DNA of 64,000 nucleotides, from the NCBI GenBank assembly GCA_013289875.1, contig JABCZC010000003.1, positions 50,532 through 114,531 on the forward strand, written 5' to 3'. The position numbers and the translations under genes are program-made. A model generated the notes under the pieces. The model was not told the DNA's origin. It searched no databases and saw only the letters and a list, made by a program, of their open reading frames with translations. Positions 34,752 to 43,753 of this stretch are shown in pieces; position 1 is the stretch's first letter, and each line of letters begins with the position of its first letter. The stretch comes from Acidobacteriota bacterium (GTDB taxonomy: Bacteria; Acidobacteriota; Terriglobia; Terriglobales; Acidobacteriaceae).

Positions 34752-36122
34752 TTGCAGACCTCCACACTTGCCCAGTTCTCATTGGCGCCGGCGGCGACCG
34801 AACTGCTCACATTTGAGGGCGCGCGCGTTGCTCGTTCCGCATTCAGCGCCAAATATCGCACGTTTTCTGTTCGCGGGCCGCTGATCGAGAATTTGTTCAT
34901 GCCGGGAGTCGGAGAGATAGCGCAACGCCGTCAAGGCGATGGAGCAACCGTCGATCTCGCAGGTTTTATGGTTTTTCCCGGCTTGATCAATGCTCATGAT
35001 CATCTGGACTTCTCTCTCTTTCCGAGGTTAGGTCAAGGGCCGTATCCGAGTTGGCGCGAATGGGCTGCGGACATCCACCGTTCCGAAGAATCACGTATCG
35101 CGGAATGCTTGCGCGTTCCGAGGGAAACGCGCTTGTGGTGGGGAGGCATCCGCAATCTCCTCTGCGGTGTCACCACAGTTTCTCATCACAATCCATACCT
35201 GGAGCAGGTGTTCCGAGCGGGCTTTCCGGTGCAAGTGCCTGACGAGTTCGGCTGGGTGCATTCGCTCGCTGAAATCCACAAGGTAGTCGAACGATTCGCG
35301 CAGACGCCGCTGGAATCGCCATTCATTCTTCATCTGGCCGAGGGAACGGACCAGGCGTCACAACAGGAATTCGATGTGCTTGGACATCTCGTGCCAGTGA
35401 ACGAGCGCCTGGTGCTTGTTCACTGCGTCGGCTTGACGGCACAGCAGTGGGAGAGCGCTGCGAATAGCGGAACGGGGATTGTCTGGTGTCCGTCATCAAA
35501 TCTCTACACGCTTGGAAGTACTCTGAGCGCTGAGCGGGTTCGGAATCTGCCCAATGTTGCACTGGGAACGGATTCTCCGCTGACGGTGTCGGGCGATCTC
35601 CTCGACGAAATCCGCTTCGTGCATGAGGAACTCGGAGTGCCCGCACCCTTCGTTTACGACCTTGCCACCTCCAAAGCGGCACGACTGCTGCGATTGAGAC
35701 AAGGCGAAGGGGATCTGCAGACCGGCTCCAAAGCCGATCTTATCGTTGCTCGGGACAAGCAACTTACTCCGGCCGAGGCCCTGGTTCAGATGTCCTGGCG
35801 TGACATTGAGTTGGTAATGGAAGGGGGAAGGGTTGTGTTGCTTTCAGCCTCGCTTGCCGAGCACATTCCGGCCGAACTCACGGACGACATGGAATCCATT
35901 TTTGTCGATGGAGTCGAACGGCTTATCCGTGCTCCAGTGGATAAATTGCTACGGCAAGCTTGCCTGAGCTTTGAAGGAGCCCCAAGCATCAGCGGAAGAA
36001 GACTCACGCTGACGAAGACCAATCGCAGCCCGGATGGCAGACATCAGCCCTCCTCGGACGGTACTGCGATCGCAGCCCGGGATGATTGTTTCTCTCTCTC
36101 AGGTCATAAACTTGCGAAATGA
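34752..36122 (+). CDS. Amidohydrolase-superfamily (deaminase-like) metal enzyme
   Basis: 456 residues, probably from a TTG at 34752 (GGGAGAG eight to ten bases before; the previous gene ends at 34749). A small beta-sandwich strand set surrounds the barrel. Metal ligands of the ATZ/TRZ/guanine-deaminase type are all visible: AHDH near residue 80, a His in HLAEG near 196 (with the deaminase-type Glu), LVHCVGL near 223, and LGTDSPLT near 274. It is thus likely an active hydrolase or deaminase on a heterocycle or amide. It closes the radical SAM operon. The C-terminal 60 residues are polar and extend past the usual domain. The TGACA operator copy 3 begins two bases after its stop. Confidence 0.8.
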   Translation: MQTSTLAQFSLAPAATELLTFEGARVARSAFSAKYRTFSVRGPLIENLFMPGVGEIAQRRQGDGATVDLAGFMVFPGLINAHDHLDFSLFPRLGQGPYPSWREWAADIHRSEESRIAECLRVPRETRLWWGGIRNLLCGVTTVSHHNPYLEQVFRAGFPVQVPDEFGWVHSLAEIHKVVERFAQTPLESPFILHLAEGTDQASQQEFDVLGHLVPVNERLVLVHCVGLTAQQWESAANSGTGIVWCPSSNLYTLGSTLSAERVRNLPNVALGTDSPLTVSGDLLDEIRFVHEELGVPAPFVYDLATSKAARLLRLRQGEGDLQTGSKADLIVARDKQLTPAEALVQMSWRDIELVMEGGRVVLLSASLAEHIPAELTDDMESIFVDGVERLIRAPVDKLLRQACLSFEGAPSISGRRLTLTKTNRSPDGRHQPSSDGTAIAARDDCFSLSGHKLAK

Positions 36123-36123
36123 T

Positions 36124-36150
36124 TGTCACTGAGATGTCATTTCGGTGTGG
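36124..36150 (-). promoter_or_regulatory. TGACA direct-repeat operator, copy 3 (reverse orientation)
   Basis: On the + strand TGTCA at 36124-36128 and 36135-36139, and a weaker TGTGG at 36146-36150, all 11 bp apart. It lies 87 bases before the response-regulator gene, consistent with autoregulation. GATAGTATT at about 36198 may hold the -10. Confidence 0.65.
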
Positions 36151-36236
36151 GTCTTGATGGCTCGAGATCCCCAGGGGAGAAAATAAAGTTGTGATGGTGA
36201 TAGTATTTCGCTTTCGCCTGCAGCGGACGGACCAAC

Positions 36237-36917
36237 ATGATACTTGTAATTGAAGACGATCCCGGAATCCAGAAGGTGCTTCACCGTCTTTTCATTACCG
36301 ACGGTTTTCAGGTAAGGGCCGCGCATGACGGCAAGGAAGCGCAGGAAGCGATGAAAGGCCCGGCGCCTGAGGTCGTTATCCTGGACCTGATGTTGCCTGG
36401 CGCCTCGGGAAAGGACATTTGCAAGAGTCTCAAGCGCACGTTTCCCAATGTTCCCGTGATTGTTCTAAGTGCAGTCTCTGAGGTCAGCGATAAAGTGTTG
36501 CTGCTGGAATTGGGAGCCGACGATTACGTCACCAAGCCCTTCAGTCCCCGGGAGTTGCTGGCTAGAGTGCAGGCCGCCATTCGCCGTGTGGCCGGACCGC
36601 GACCAGTAAAGGCGTATTCTTTTGGCGCAGTCACCGTGGATTTTCTGAAAATGGAAGCGAAACGCGATGGAGAATCGATAACGCTCACGGCACACGAATT
36701 CAGATTGCTCAAGTTCATGCTGGAGAATGCTGAGCGCGTATTGTCTCGTGAAGAACTTCTGAACCATGTTTGGGGATACAGTTGTTATCCTTCCACCCGC
36801 ACGGTTGACAATCAAATTCTCAAACTGCGGCAGAAGCTGGAGGTCGATCCCTCCAATCCGAAATATATTCGAACAATGCACGGAATGGGCTACAAATTCG
36901 TCGGCCAGATCCAATGA
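36237..36917 (+). CDS. OmpR/PhoB-family response regulator
   Basis: 226 residues. Receiver domain 1-120: acidic pair EDD at 6-8, phospho-acceptor Asp50 in VILDLMLPG, the conserved Lys in YVTKPF near 102. The winged-helix effector domain (about 130-225) contains LTAHEFRLLKFMLEN, RVLSREELLNHVWG, RTVDNQILKLRQKLE and the wing GMGYKFVG. Regulators of this class bind direct repeats with 11-bp spacing; the TGACA repeats have that geometry, and one lies just upstream of this gene. It is therefore the prime candidate regulator of the five sites (inference). The sensor kinase gene follows after 35 bp. Confidence 0.95.
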   Translation: MILVIEDDPGIQKVLHRLFITDGFQVRAAHDGKEAQEAMKGPAPEVVILDLMLPGASGKDICKSLKRTFPNVPVIVLSAVSEVSDKVLLLELGADDYVTKPFSPRELLARVQAAIRRVAGPRPVKAYSFGAVTVDFLKMEAKRDGESITLTAHEFRLLKFMLENAERVLSREELLNHVWGYSCYPSTRTVDNQILKLRQKLEVDPSNPKYIRTMHGMGYKFVGQIQ

Positions 36918-36952
36918 GCGGCGTCATATCGGGCATGTGAGAGAGAAACATC

Positions 36953-38734
36953 ATGCGAATGCGGACGATTCTGTTGCTCTCGCTCCTCTCTCTTGCCTGC
37001 GGCCTGACGGTCATGAGTCTGGTTGTGATCCGCAGCAGCCTGCAGAAGCAGATCCGCAGTAATCTCGCAGCTGACCTCTTTCACTCAACTGTGACCTTTC
37101 AGAATCTGCAAAGGCAACGGCAGCAGCTGCTGGACAGGGAAGTTGCCTTGCTGGCTGATCTTCCGAGCCTGAAAGCGCTGATGACGACCCACGACCTGAA
37201 AACCATTCAGGATGGAGGCGTTGAATTCTGGAAAGTGAGCGGCTGTGACCTGTTTGCTTTGGTGAACGCATCGGGAACCGTCGCCGCCGTGTACGATAAC
37301 GCCGGGTTGCCTGATCGTAAGGATCTCGAGCAGCAATTGAAACGATTACTGGATTCGCGCTCTGACCAGCGGTACTTGTTGAGCAATCATCGCCTTTATC
37401 AGGTATCACTTCGGCCCTTGTTTTTTGGTTCTGAGGTGACCGGTACGCCCTTGGGATTTGTGATTGCCGGTTATTCCATCGACGACCGCGTCAGCCGGCA
37501 AGTGCGAGAGGCGGCGGCCGCCGATGTGATTTTCCTTGCCGAGGACAAGATTGTTTCCAGCACACTCGACGCTCAGCATGATCTCGATCTGCAAAGACAG
37601 GGAGGTACGATTGCGCATCGGGCGATGGAACAGGACCTGTGGCTCGGGAAGGAACACTATCTGGCGGCTTCGCTGGCGATCCCCACCTTCTCGGAAGTTC
37701 CCGTTCGGCTTCTGGTGCTTAAGTCCTACGACCAGGCCAGCATCTTTGCGATGCGGCTGAACCGGCTGCTCCTTGCACAGGGCCTGTTGGTACTGATTGT
37801 GGGCACGCTGTTGGCGCTCTATATCTCAGGAACCATTACACGGCCTCTCGATGCGCTGCTCGCCGGAGCGCGCGCGCTTGGTTCGGGCAATTTCGACTAC
37901 CAGTTGGCAGGCGGGGGCGCAAGAGAGCTGAGAGAGCTAACCCTGGCCTTTGATACCATGCGCAATCAGTTGCGCCAATCGCAGCAAGAACTCATCGAAT
38001 CCGCCCGGATGGCTGTTATCGGGCGCATGGCCAGTTCTATTTCCCATGATTTGCGCCATTATCTCTCGGCGATCTATGCGAATGCCGAGTTTCTCAGCAA
38101 TCCTGCCACCCCTTCGGCAGAACGAGATGAACTGATGGGAGATGTGCAACTTGCAGTGCAGGGAATGACGGACGTGCTCGAGTCTCTGCTCGTTTTCAGC
38201 CGGACGGGGAAATCGCTGCATCCAACGTATGAGTCATTCAGTGCTCTGGTGGAGCGTGCCATTGGGCTGATCAAGATTCACCCCGAAGCGCACTCGGTGA
38301 CGATTCAGGTTGAACATCTTCCGCAGGCAGAGGCGTGGATGGACGCGAGGATGATCGAACGGGCAGTATTCAATCTCCTCATCAACGCCGCTCAAGCCGC
38401 TCGGAGTGGAGTTCAGCCGGCAGTAATCAAGGTTAGTTTGGTAGAGGACTCACAAAGGATCGAACTACGTATCACGGATAGTGGCGCGGGGGTACCGGAG
38501 GCCATCCGCAAGACTCTGTTTGACCCGTTCGTGAGTGATGGCAAGAGGCGCGGCATTGGATTGGGGCTGACGATCGCCAATCGGATTGCGTTGGAGCACG
38601 GCGGAAGGATCAATCTCGAGGATTCTCACGCGGGACACACGACATTCGTTCTATCTCTCCCCCGTGCAGTTCTCGGTTCGCTGCTTCATACTCAGCAGGA
38701 TGATCCGGCCTCGCAGCCGTCCAGCCTGGTGTAA
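36953..38734 (+). CDS. Membrane sensor histidine kinase with periplasmic Cache-like domain
   Basis: 593 residues. Transmembrane helix 1 at about 5-25, a periplasmic sensor of about 230 residues (double-Cache-like; RQQLLDREVALLADLPSLKA, then VNASGTVAAVYDNAG), transmembrane helix 2 at about 268-288, HAMP (TRPLDALLAGARALGSGNFD), HisKA with the H-box SSISHDLRHYLSA near residue 365, and the ATPase domain with the N-box NLLINAAQAA, DSGAGVP and GIGLGLTIAN. It should phosphorylate the response regulator encoded just upstream. The sensor domain type suggests a small extracellular or periplasmic ligand. Its tail of about 20 polar residues is unremarkable. Confidence 0.93.
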   Translation: MRMRTILLLSLLSLACGLTVMSLVVIRSSLQKQIRSNLAADLFHSTVTFQNLQRQRQQLLDREVALLADLPSLKALMTTHDLKTIQDGGVEFWKVSGCDLFALVNASGTVAAVYDNAGLPDRKDLEQQLKRLLDSRSDQRYLLSNHRLYQVSLRPLFFGSEVTGTPLGFVIAGYSIDDRVSRQVREAAAADVIFLAEDKIVSSTLDAQHDLDLQRQGGTIAHRAMEQDLWLGKEHYLAASLAIPTFSEVPVRLLVLKSYDQASIFAMRLNRLLLAQGLLVLIVGTLLALYISGTITRPLDALLAGARALGSGNFDYQLAGGGARELRELTLAFDTMRNQLRQSQQELIESARMAVIGRMASSISHDLRHYLSAIYANAEFLSNPATPSAERDELMGDVQLAVQGMTDVLESLLVFSRTGKSLHPTYESFSALVERAIGLIKIHPEAHSVTIQVEHLPQAEAWMDARMIERAVFNLLINAAQAARSGVQPAVIKVSLVEDSQRIELRITDSGAGVPEAIRKTLFDPFVSDGKRRGIGLGLTIANRIALEHGGRINLEDSHAGHTTFVLSLPRAVLGSLLHTQQDDPASQPSSLV

Positions 38735-38794
38735 AGAGGACTTTCTGCCGCTCTTTGCCCCTCCCCAACTCGGGGACTGCGTTTTACAAATCCT

Positions 38795-38821
38795 TGACAT
38801 TGTCACGACCTTAGTTCGACA
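38795..38821 (+). promoter_or_regulatory. Degenerate TGACA-type repeat before the glycosyltransferase pair
   Basis: TGACA (38795-38799), CGACC (38806-38810) and CGACA (38817-38821) keep the exact 11-bp period but match the motif only in part. TTGACA at 38794 could alternatively be a -35. Weak on its own; listed because of position, 87 bases before the gene. Confidence 0.3.
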
Positions 38822-38907
38822 ACCACGACTCGGCCGCCCACTACAGTAGAGCCATGAAGCCTCCTTGCAGTCCGGCTGCAAGGGGCAGTGGGAGCCTTTG
38901 AATCCAA

Positions 38908-40053
38908 GTGCGAGTTGCTGTAGTCCATCACTGGTTCGCCTCCCAAGGAGGCGGAGAACGCGTCGTCGAGGTACTGGCGCAAATGTATCCCGCGGCGGAT
39001 CTTTTCGCGCTGGTCGCCAATCCTGAATGGGTACCTCGGAGTCTTCGCCATCATTCTCTGCAGACTTCGTTCCTAAATCGGGTTCCCTTTGCAAATCGCA
39101 TTTACCGGCAACTTCTGCCCTTCTACCCGCTGGCTGTCGAGCAGATTGACCTGAGCGGATACGATCTGGTCCTGACTTCCGACAGCGGTCCAATGAAAGG
39201 AACCATCGTTTCGCCATCGGCAGTTCACATCTGCTACTGCCATTCCCCCATGCGGTATTTGTGGGACCAGTATCACGAATACCGCAAGAGCATGGGCCGT
39301 ATCTCAAGAACCGCTTTCAGCCTTTCGGCAAAGTATGTCAGGTCGTGGGACCAACGAGCGGCTCAGCGAGTGACGCAATTTGTTGCGAACTCCTGTTATG
39401 TCGCGTCGCGCATACGCCAGTATTACGGAAGGGAAAGTATTGTGCTCTACCCGCCGGTCGATACATCGTCTGGATACATTACCGACACTCCAGGCGACGC
39501 TTATCTAACGGTGGGACGTCTGGTCTCATATAAGCGTACGGATCTCCTCATCCAGGCCTGCAATGTGCTTGGGCGCGAGTTGAAGATCGTCGGTACGGGC
39601 CCGGAAGAAGCTCGTTTGCGCGCCCAGGCCGGCAAAACCATCAAGTTTCTTGGCAACGTGGATGAAGCGACGCTGTGGGAGGAGTACGCGCATTGCCGGG
39701 CGTTTCTCTTCGCAGCCGAGGAGGACTTTGGCATGGCCGTGGTCGAGGCTCAGGCCTGCGGTCGTCCGGTGATTGCCTTCGGAAAAGGGGGAGCAGTGGA
39801 GACGGTCGGCAGCCTCGACTCTACCGCACCATGTTCTCAGGATACCGGCGTTTTGTTCTACCAACAGACGACGAGAGCCGTTGCGGAAGCCATATTGCGC
39901 TTCGAGGCCAGTGAATACTGTTTTCAGCCGCACATCATCCGCGGACAGGCCAGCCGTTTCAGCGCAGCTACTTTTCGCGACAGCTTTCAGAATCTGGTGG
40001 ACAGCGCCCTGGGGCTTCCCTCGTCAGTGCGCGATCTTGAGGTGTGTCTGTGA
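38908..40053 (+). CDS. GT4-family glycosyltransferase (WbaZ-like mannosyltransferase type)
   Basis: 381 residues from a GTG. VAVVHHWFASQGGGERVVE is the opening typical of the WbaZ/ALG11-type mannosyltransferases. CYCHSPMRYLWDQYHEY near residue 112 and the donor-site motif EDFGMAVVEAQACGRPVIAF near 272 (E-x7-E) place it in GT4. It would extend the lipid-linked oligosaccharide on the cytoplasmic face of the inner membrane. First gene of a three-gene operon (two GT4 enzymes and a polymerase) with overlapping starts. Confidence 0.88.
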   Translation: MRVAVVHHWFASQGGGERVVEVLAQMYPAADLFALVANPEWVPRSLRHHSLQTSFLNRVPFANRIYRQLLPFYPLAVEQIDLSGYDLVLTSDSGPMKGTIVSPSAVHICYCHSPMRYLWDQYHEYRKSMGRISRTAFSLSAKYVRSWDQRAAQRVTQFVANSCYVASRIRQYYGRESIVLYPPVDTSSGYITDTPGDAYLTVGRLVSYKRTDLLIQACNVLGRELKIVGTGPEEARLRAQAGKTIKFLGNVDEATLWEEYAHCRAFLFAAEEDFGMAVVEAQACGRPVIAFGKGGAVETVGSLDSTAPCSQDTGVLFYQQTTRAVAEAILRFEASEYCFQPHIIRGQASRFSAATFRDSFQNLVDSALGLPSSVRDLEVCL

Positions 40054-41171
40054 GTCTTCCACGCGAGGTTGTCATCGACGCCCGATGGCTGCGGACAGGG
40101 ATTGGCAGATACATTCTTACACTGCTTCAGGAGTTAAAACAAAGGCTGCCAGACACGCTGCTGACCTGCATCACGATGCCCGCGCAAGGGCAAACGATCG
40201 CTCCTTTCTGCGACCGCGTGGTCCAGATGAAATGCGGCATTTATTCGGTGATGGAGCAGGCACGCCTTCCCATGGTGGCCCGGGGAGCCTCCGTCTTTTG
40301 TGCGCCGCATTACAACGTCCCCGTTTTCCGCAAGGGTCCGCTCGTTGTAACGATCCATGATCTTACCCATCTGCTCTATTCCGGATACCAGGGAAGCATC
40401 CGCGCTCGCTTCTACGCAGAACCCATGTTGCGTTTCTCGAGTGCCAGGGCGTCCCGCATCGTTACTCCCTCGCACTATACGCGGCGTATGCTTGTCGAGC
40501 GCCTAAGTGCCGACCCCGAAAAGACTTCAGTTATTCCTTGCGCGGTAAGCGATGTTTTCTACCCGCAGGCCAAGAAAGAGTCCGCGAAGCGAGTGCTGGC
40601 GTCTTACGGACTCTCTGGACCATATCTTCTCTTTGTAGGCTCTGAAGCTCCCCACAAAAACCTCGCCACGCTGCTTGTCGCGTATCAACGCTTACGCGTG
40701 CGACATCGCGACGCGCCCGAACTAGTCCTGGTGCTCTCTCCGCGTCCAACCGCCTCCCGTATGGATATGAATCTGTCTCTTATGGGGATGTCGGGGGTGC
40801 ACTGTCTGCATGAGATATCCGATCAATCTCTCGCATCTCTTTACTCCGCTGCCTTGATGACGGTTATGCCCTCATTCGAAGAAGGCTTTGGCCTGCCAGT
40901 GATTGAATCGATGGCGTGCGGAACACCCGTGGCCTGCTCCCGTGCCGCGTCCCTGCCTGAGATTGCTGGAGACGATGCAGTTTATTTCGCCCCCGATTCA
41001 GCGGAGGAAATGATTTCTGCCATTGAGCAACTTCTTTACTCGGAGAAATTACAGCAGCGGCTCGCTGCTGCCGGCCTTAAACGCGCGGCAACGTATTCGG
41101 TAAGCCGGGCTGCTTCGGCTTACGCTTCCATACTGTCTACCGTCATTGGCACACAGAACACACTGCAATGA
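40050..41171 (+). CDS. GT4-family glycosyltransferase
   Basis: 373 residues from the GTG at 40050, which overlaps the previous stop (GTGA) with GAGG seven bases upstream; a GTG six bases earlier is less well spaced. VVIDARWLRTGIGRYILTLL is a typical acceptor-side start. FCAPHYNVPV, VVTIHDLTHLLY, PYLLFVGSEAPHKNLATLL and the donor motif PSFEEGFGLPVIESMACGTP identify GT4 (MtfB/WsaF-like). It probably adds a mannose-like sugar to the repeat unit. ATGA overlap with the polymerase gene. Confidence 0.9.
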   Translation: MSLPREVVIDARWLRTGIGRYILTLLQELKQRLPDTLLTCITMPAQGQTIAPFCDRVVQMKCGIYSVMEQARLPMVARGASVFCAPHYNVPVFRKGPLVVTIHDLTHLLYSGYQGSIRARFYAEPMLRFSSARASRIVTPSHYTRRMLVERLSADPEKTSVIPCAVSDVFYPQAKKESAKRVLASYGLSGPYLLFVGSEAPHKNLATLLVAYQRLRVRHRDAPELVLVLSPRPTASRMDMNLSLMGMSGVHCLHEISDQSLASLYSAALMTVMPSFEEGFGLPVIESMACGTPVACSRAASLPEIAGDDAVYFAPDSAEEMISAIEQLLYSEKLQQRLAAAGLKRAATYSVSRAASAYASILSTVIGTQNTLQ

Positions 41172-42406
41172 AGCTGAAAATCAACATCAGTGGAATTATG
41201 CGCCCGTCCGGCATTGCACTCTTTGCTGTGATTCTAAGCTTCTGCGCGTGGCTCTTTCCAGACTTCGGAACCCTCCGAAAAGGCTTCACCACTCCCGACC
41301 ATCCCGATCTGCTGTCGTCTTTCATCCTCTTTTCCTGGTATCTACTGATCTTCACGAGCCTCATCCTGGGGCAGAAGCTAGGAGTGTCCTTCTCTGCTCA
41401 GCGATGCACGACAACCAACATCCCGCCGCTGGATTCTCTCGCTATCTATTGGATATTCACCATCCTTGGCGCGATCGGTACAACAGCCACCCTCTTCAGG
41501 ATCTTTCAGACTCTGCCTTTACTGGAGGCGGTCATCTACATCTATATGGGGCAAGGAAATCGCCTCAAGAATACTCTCTACGGAGACTACAGCGCAGGTA
41601 TTCTTTCCCTGCGTTATCTGGTTCTATATTCAGCGTCATTAGCTGTCTATCGAATTGTGAGACTCAGGAGACTATCGCTCCTGAATATTGCGAATATCGC
41701 GTTGCTCGCTGTGACCGCCTTGATATCCTCGCGCCTTATTCTGATTGCAACGATCTTGATCTCTATCTTTCTGCTGACCTTCGGGAAACGCTCCGTGAGG
41801 ATAAGTTTGGTGAGGTTAGGGACCTTCGCCGGCATTCTCTTTATCATATTGTCTCTGCTTAACTCATCCAGGAATAGCAACTTCTACGAGGCGAGAAATC
41901 TTTCCTTCGCCGAGGCGGGCGCCTCCGAGATAATCACCTATCTGGGTGCTCCGTTCCATGTTTCCATTGCTGCGGCCCGAAGAACCGACGAAATCGTGGC
42001 CGAACGGCCTGAATTCTATCGTGAACTTATCGATGTAGAGGAGGGGCTCACTACCAATTCCGCCTTTGTTCAGCTCCACGAACAGATGGGATATGCTTGT
42101 TGGTTTTATATCAGCGCCATCTGTTGTTTGATGGGCTTCATGTTTTCGTGGCTGATATCTTTCGGCAGGACGAGTTGTTTGTTGCCGTGCGGAGCGATTC
42201 TGTATGCGTCCGCGGAGTTATGGCGTTTAGATCTTTTTCAGCAGGGCATTTTTATCGTTTGGTTCGTTCTGGGGATAACCATTCCTGTAGCATTCCTTCT
42301 CTTTGGCAAACATCACCTGCACGAAGGATCGAGATCCCCGAGAAAGAGTCGGTCTGCTACAGGGTACGCTTTGGGAAATATTGAACTGCGGAAAACTGAA
42401 CTGTGA
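41168..42406 (+). CDS. Wzy-like O-antigen/exopolysaccharide polymerase
   Basis: 412 residues with about ten membrane helices (ALFAVILSFCAWLFP at the start, LISSRLILIATILISIFLLT, VRLGTFAGILFIILSLL, CWFYISAICCLMGFMFSWLI). There is a large periplasmic loop at about 240-310 with arginine-rich stretches, typical of O-antigen polymerases; sequence identity within the family is low, so the call rests on topology and context. It is coupled to the two glycosyltransferases by an ATGA overlap and converges with the Wzx gene 48 bp away, with no clear terminator in the gap. Confidence 0.75.
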   Translation: MKLKINISGIMRPSGIALFAVILSFCAWLFPDFGTLRKGFTTPDHPDLLSSFILFSWYLLIFTSLILGQKLGVSFSAQRCTTTNIPPLDSLAIYWIFTILGAIGTTATLFRIFQTLPLLEAVIYIYMGQGNRLKNTLYGDYSAGILSLRYLVLYSASLAVYRIVRLRRLSLLNIANIALLAVTALISSRLILIATILISIFLLTFGKRSVRISLVRLGTFAGILFIILSLLNSSRNSNFYEARNLSFAEAGASEIITYLGAPFHVSIAAARRTDEIVAERPEFYRELIDVEEGLTTNSAFVQLHEQMGYACWFYISAICCLMGFMFSWLISFGRTSCLLPCGAILYASAELWRLDLFQQGIFIVWFVLGITIPVAFLLFGKHHLHEGSRSPRKSRSATGYALGNIELRKTEL

Positions 42407-42454
42407 GGAGCGTTGCGAAAACGAGGCGCAGTAACGCATCCCATTACCAGGTGA

Positions 42455-43753
42455 CTACGAAATCACGATAGGAGCTATTGCCTCGGTCGAACCATCGGAT
42501 TGCTCGTGTCGATTGGATACGCGATGAAGCTGCCAGATTAGTGTGAGAAGAAACGGCACATAGGAAAGAGGCGTCGCATACGCAGCACCCAATGCCCCGT
42601 ATCGAGGAATGAGAATGACGTTGAGTAAGACATTGGTTGCCACCGCTGTTCCTGTCGCTGCAATTACGCGCCCCGGATAATCCCAAGCAACCAGCACCGT
42701 AAGTAGGACAGATGTGGCGAAATCAAGAGGGATCGCAAACAAGAGAGGCCCGGCAAGGGCTGTCGAGGATGCAAAGGCATGCCCATAGAGCAGGTCGATC
42801 AACGGCTTTCGTGCAAATGCCATGATGATTGCCGCCGCTACTCCCGCGGCAACGGCAAGAAGCAGAGGTCGCCGCAGCATATGAATTCGTCTCCCTGTTT
42901 CGGGGATAGCGGCCAGCCGCGGATAAACTGCCTGCATGACGAAGTAATAGATGGCCAGCACCAGCAGAAGAAGCCGGTATGCCGCGCTATATAAGCCCGT
43001 CTGTACGCTGTCTGTCATGGCGCCCAGCATGATCGTGTCGATCGAATAGAACGCCTGATACATCAATAGCGCAGTTCCCAGAACGGCCGTTGACTTCCAT
43101 TCCGGAAGATCCGATAGGGGAAGATTGCTCACCTTCTCAGGGTCGATCGTTACAATTTGTCTCGCCCAGAAGACCCAGAGCCAGGCTCCCGCTATCAGGT
43201 AAGCCAGCCCATTTGCGAGCGGGACAATCAGGAGACCCGCATGAAAGTTCCAGACGCAGACTATCGTGATGGACAGGGTGTTTAGCGACACGAGTGCACG
43301 CCAGCCGGTCATAAGCGCGAATCGTTGCATCCCCCACGCCAGCCAATCCACGGAAAGGCCATACCCAAACATCCCGAGAGCGTACAAACTTACCATCGAC
43401 CGCGTATCCTGTGGAACCGGTCCGGCCTTTCCGTACCAGTATCCGAGCACAATCATCGTAAGCGCGAGGAACAGGCGTCTCCGCTGGACGAATTGGACAA
43501 TGCGTCTGGTGTTTCCCGTTTTCTTCGCTATCAGCCGCGCGCCTGCCTGCCGTAATCCGAAATCGATTCCGTTCATCTGGTACAGAGAGACAGCCTGCGC
43601 CACAGCATACGCGCCCGCAGCGCGCACGCCGAACATGCGACTGAGAAAAATCACGAGAAGCAAATTGCATAGCCGGGCGAAGCCTTCACCCATGGCGATA
43701 GTCAACACATGAGCATGGAGCCGCTCTGACAAGATCCGGCGGTTGGAGTTCAT
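42455..43753 (-). CDS. Wzx-like polysaccharide flippase (MOP superfamily)
   Basis: 432 residues, about twelve helices. The N-terminus (ERLHAHVLTIAMGEGFARLC, VIFLSRMFGVRAAGAYAVAQ) and the paired helices around GLYSAAYRLLLLVLAIYYFV are characteristic of polysaccharide-type MOP flippases. It should move the lipid-linked repeat unit across the inner membrane. It overlaps the Wzz gene by four bases and is the third gene of the minus-strand export operon SLBB-Wzz-Wzx. Confidence 0.9.
   Translation of the reverse strand: MNSNRRILSERLHAHVLTIAMGEGFARLCNLLLVIFLSRMFGVRAAGAYAVAQAVSLYQMNGIDFGLRQAGARLIAKKTGNTRRIVQFVQRRRLFLALTMIVLGYWYGKAGPVPQDTRSMVSLYALGMFGYGLSVDWLAWGMQRFALMTGWRALVSLNTLSITIVCVWNFHAGLLIVPLANGLAYLIAGAWLWVFWARQIVTIDPEKVSNLPLSDLPEWKSTAVLGTALLMYQAFYSIDTIMLGAMTDSVQTGLYSAAYRLLLLVLAIYYFVMQAVYPRLAAIPETGRRIHMLRRPLLLAVAAGVAAAIIMAFARKPLIDLLYGHAFASSTALAGPLLFAIPLDFATSVLLTVLVAWDYPGRVIAATGTAVATNVLLNVILIPRYGALGAAYATPLSYVPFLLTLIWQLHRVSNRHEQSDGSTEAIAPIVIS

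Noticed and set aside
21128..36122. Lasso-peptide or other RiPP cluster
   Set aside because: The kinase/nucleotidyltransferase pair and radical SAM genes suggested it, but there is no asparagine-synthetase-like cyclase, no transglutaminase-like protease and no convincing precursor ORF in the gaps.
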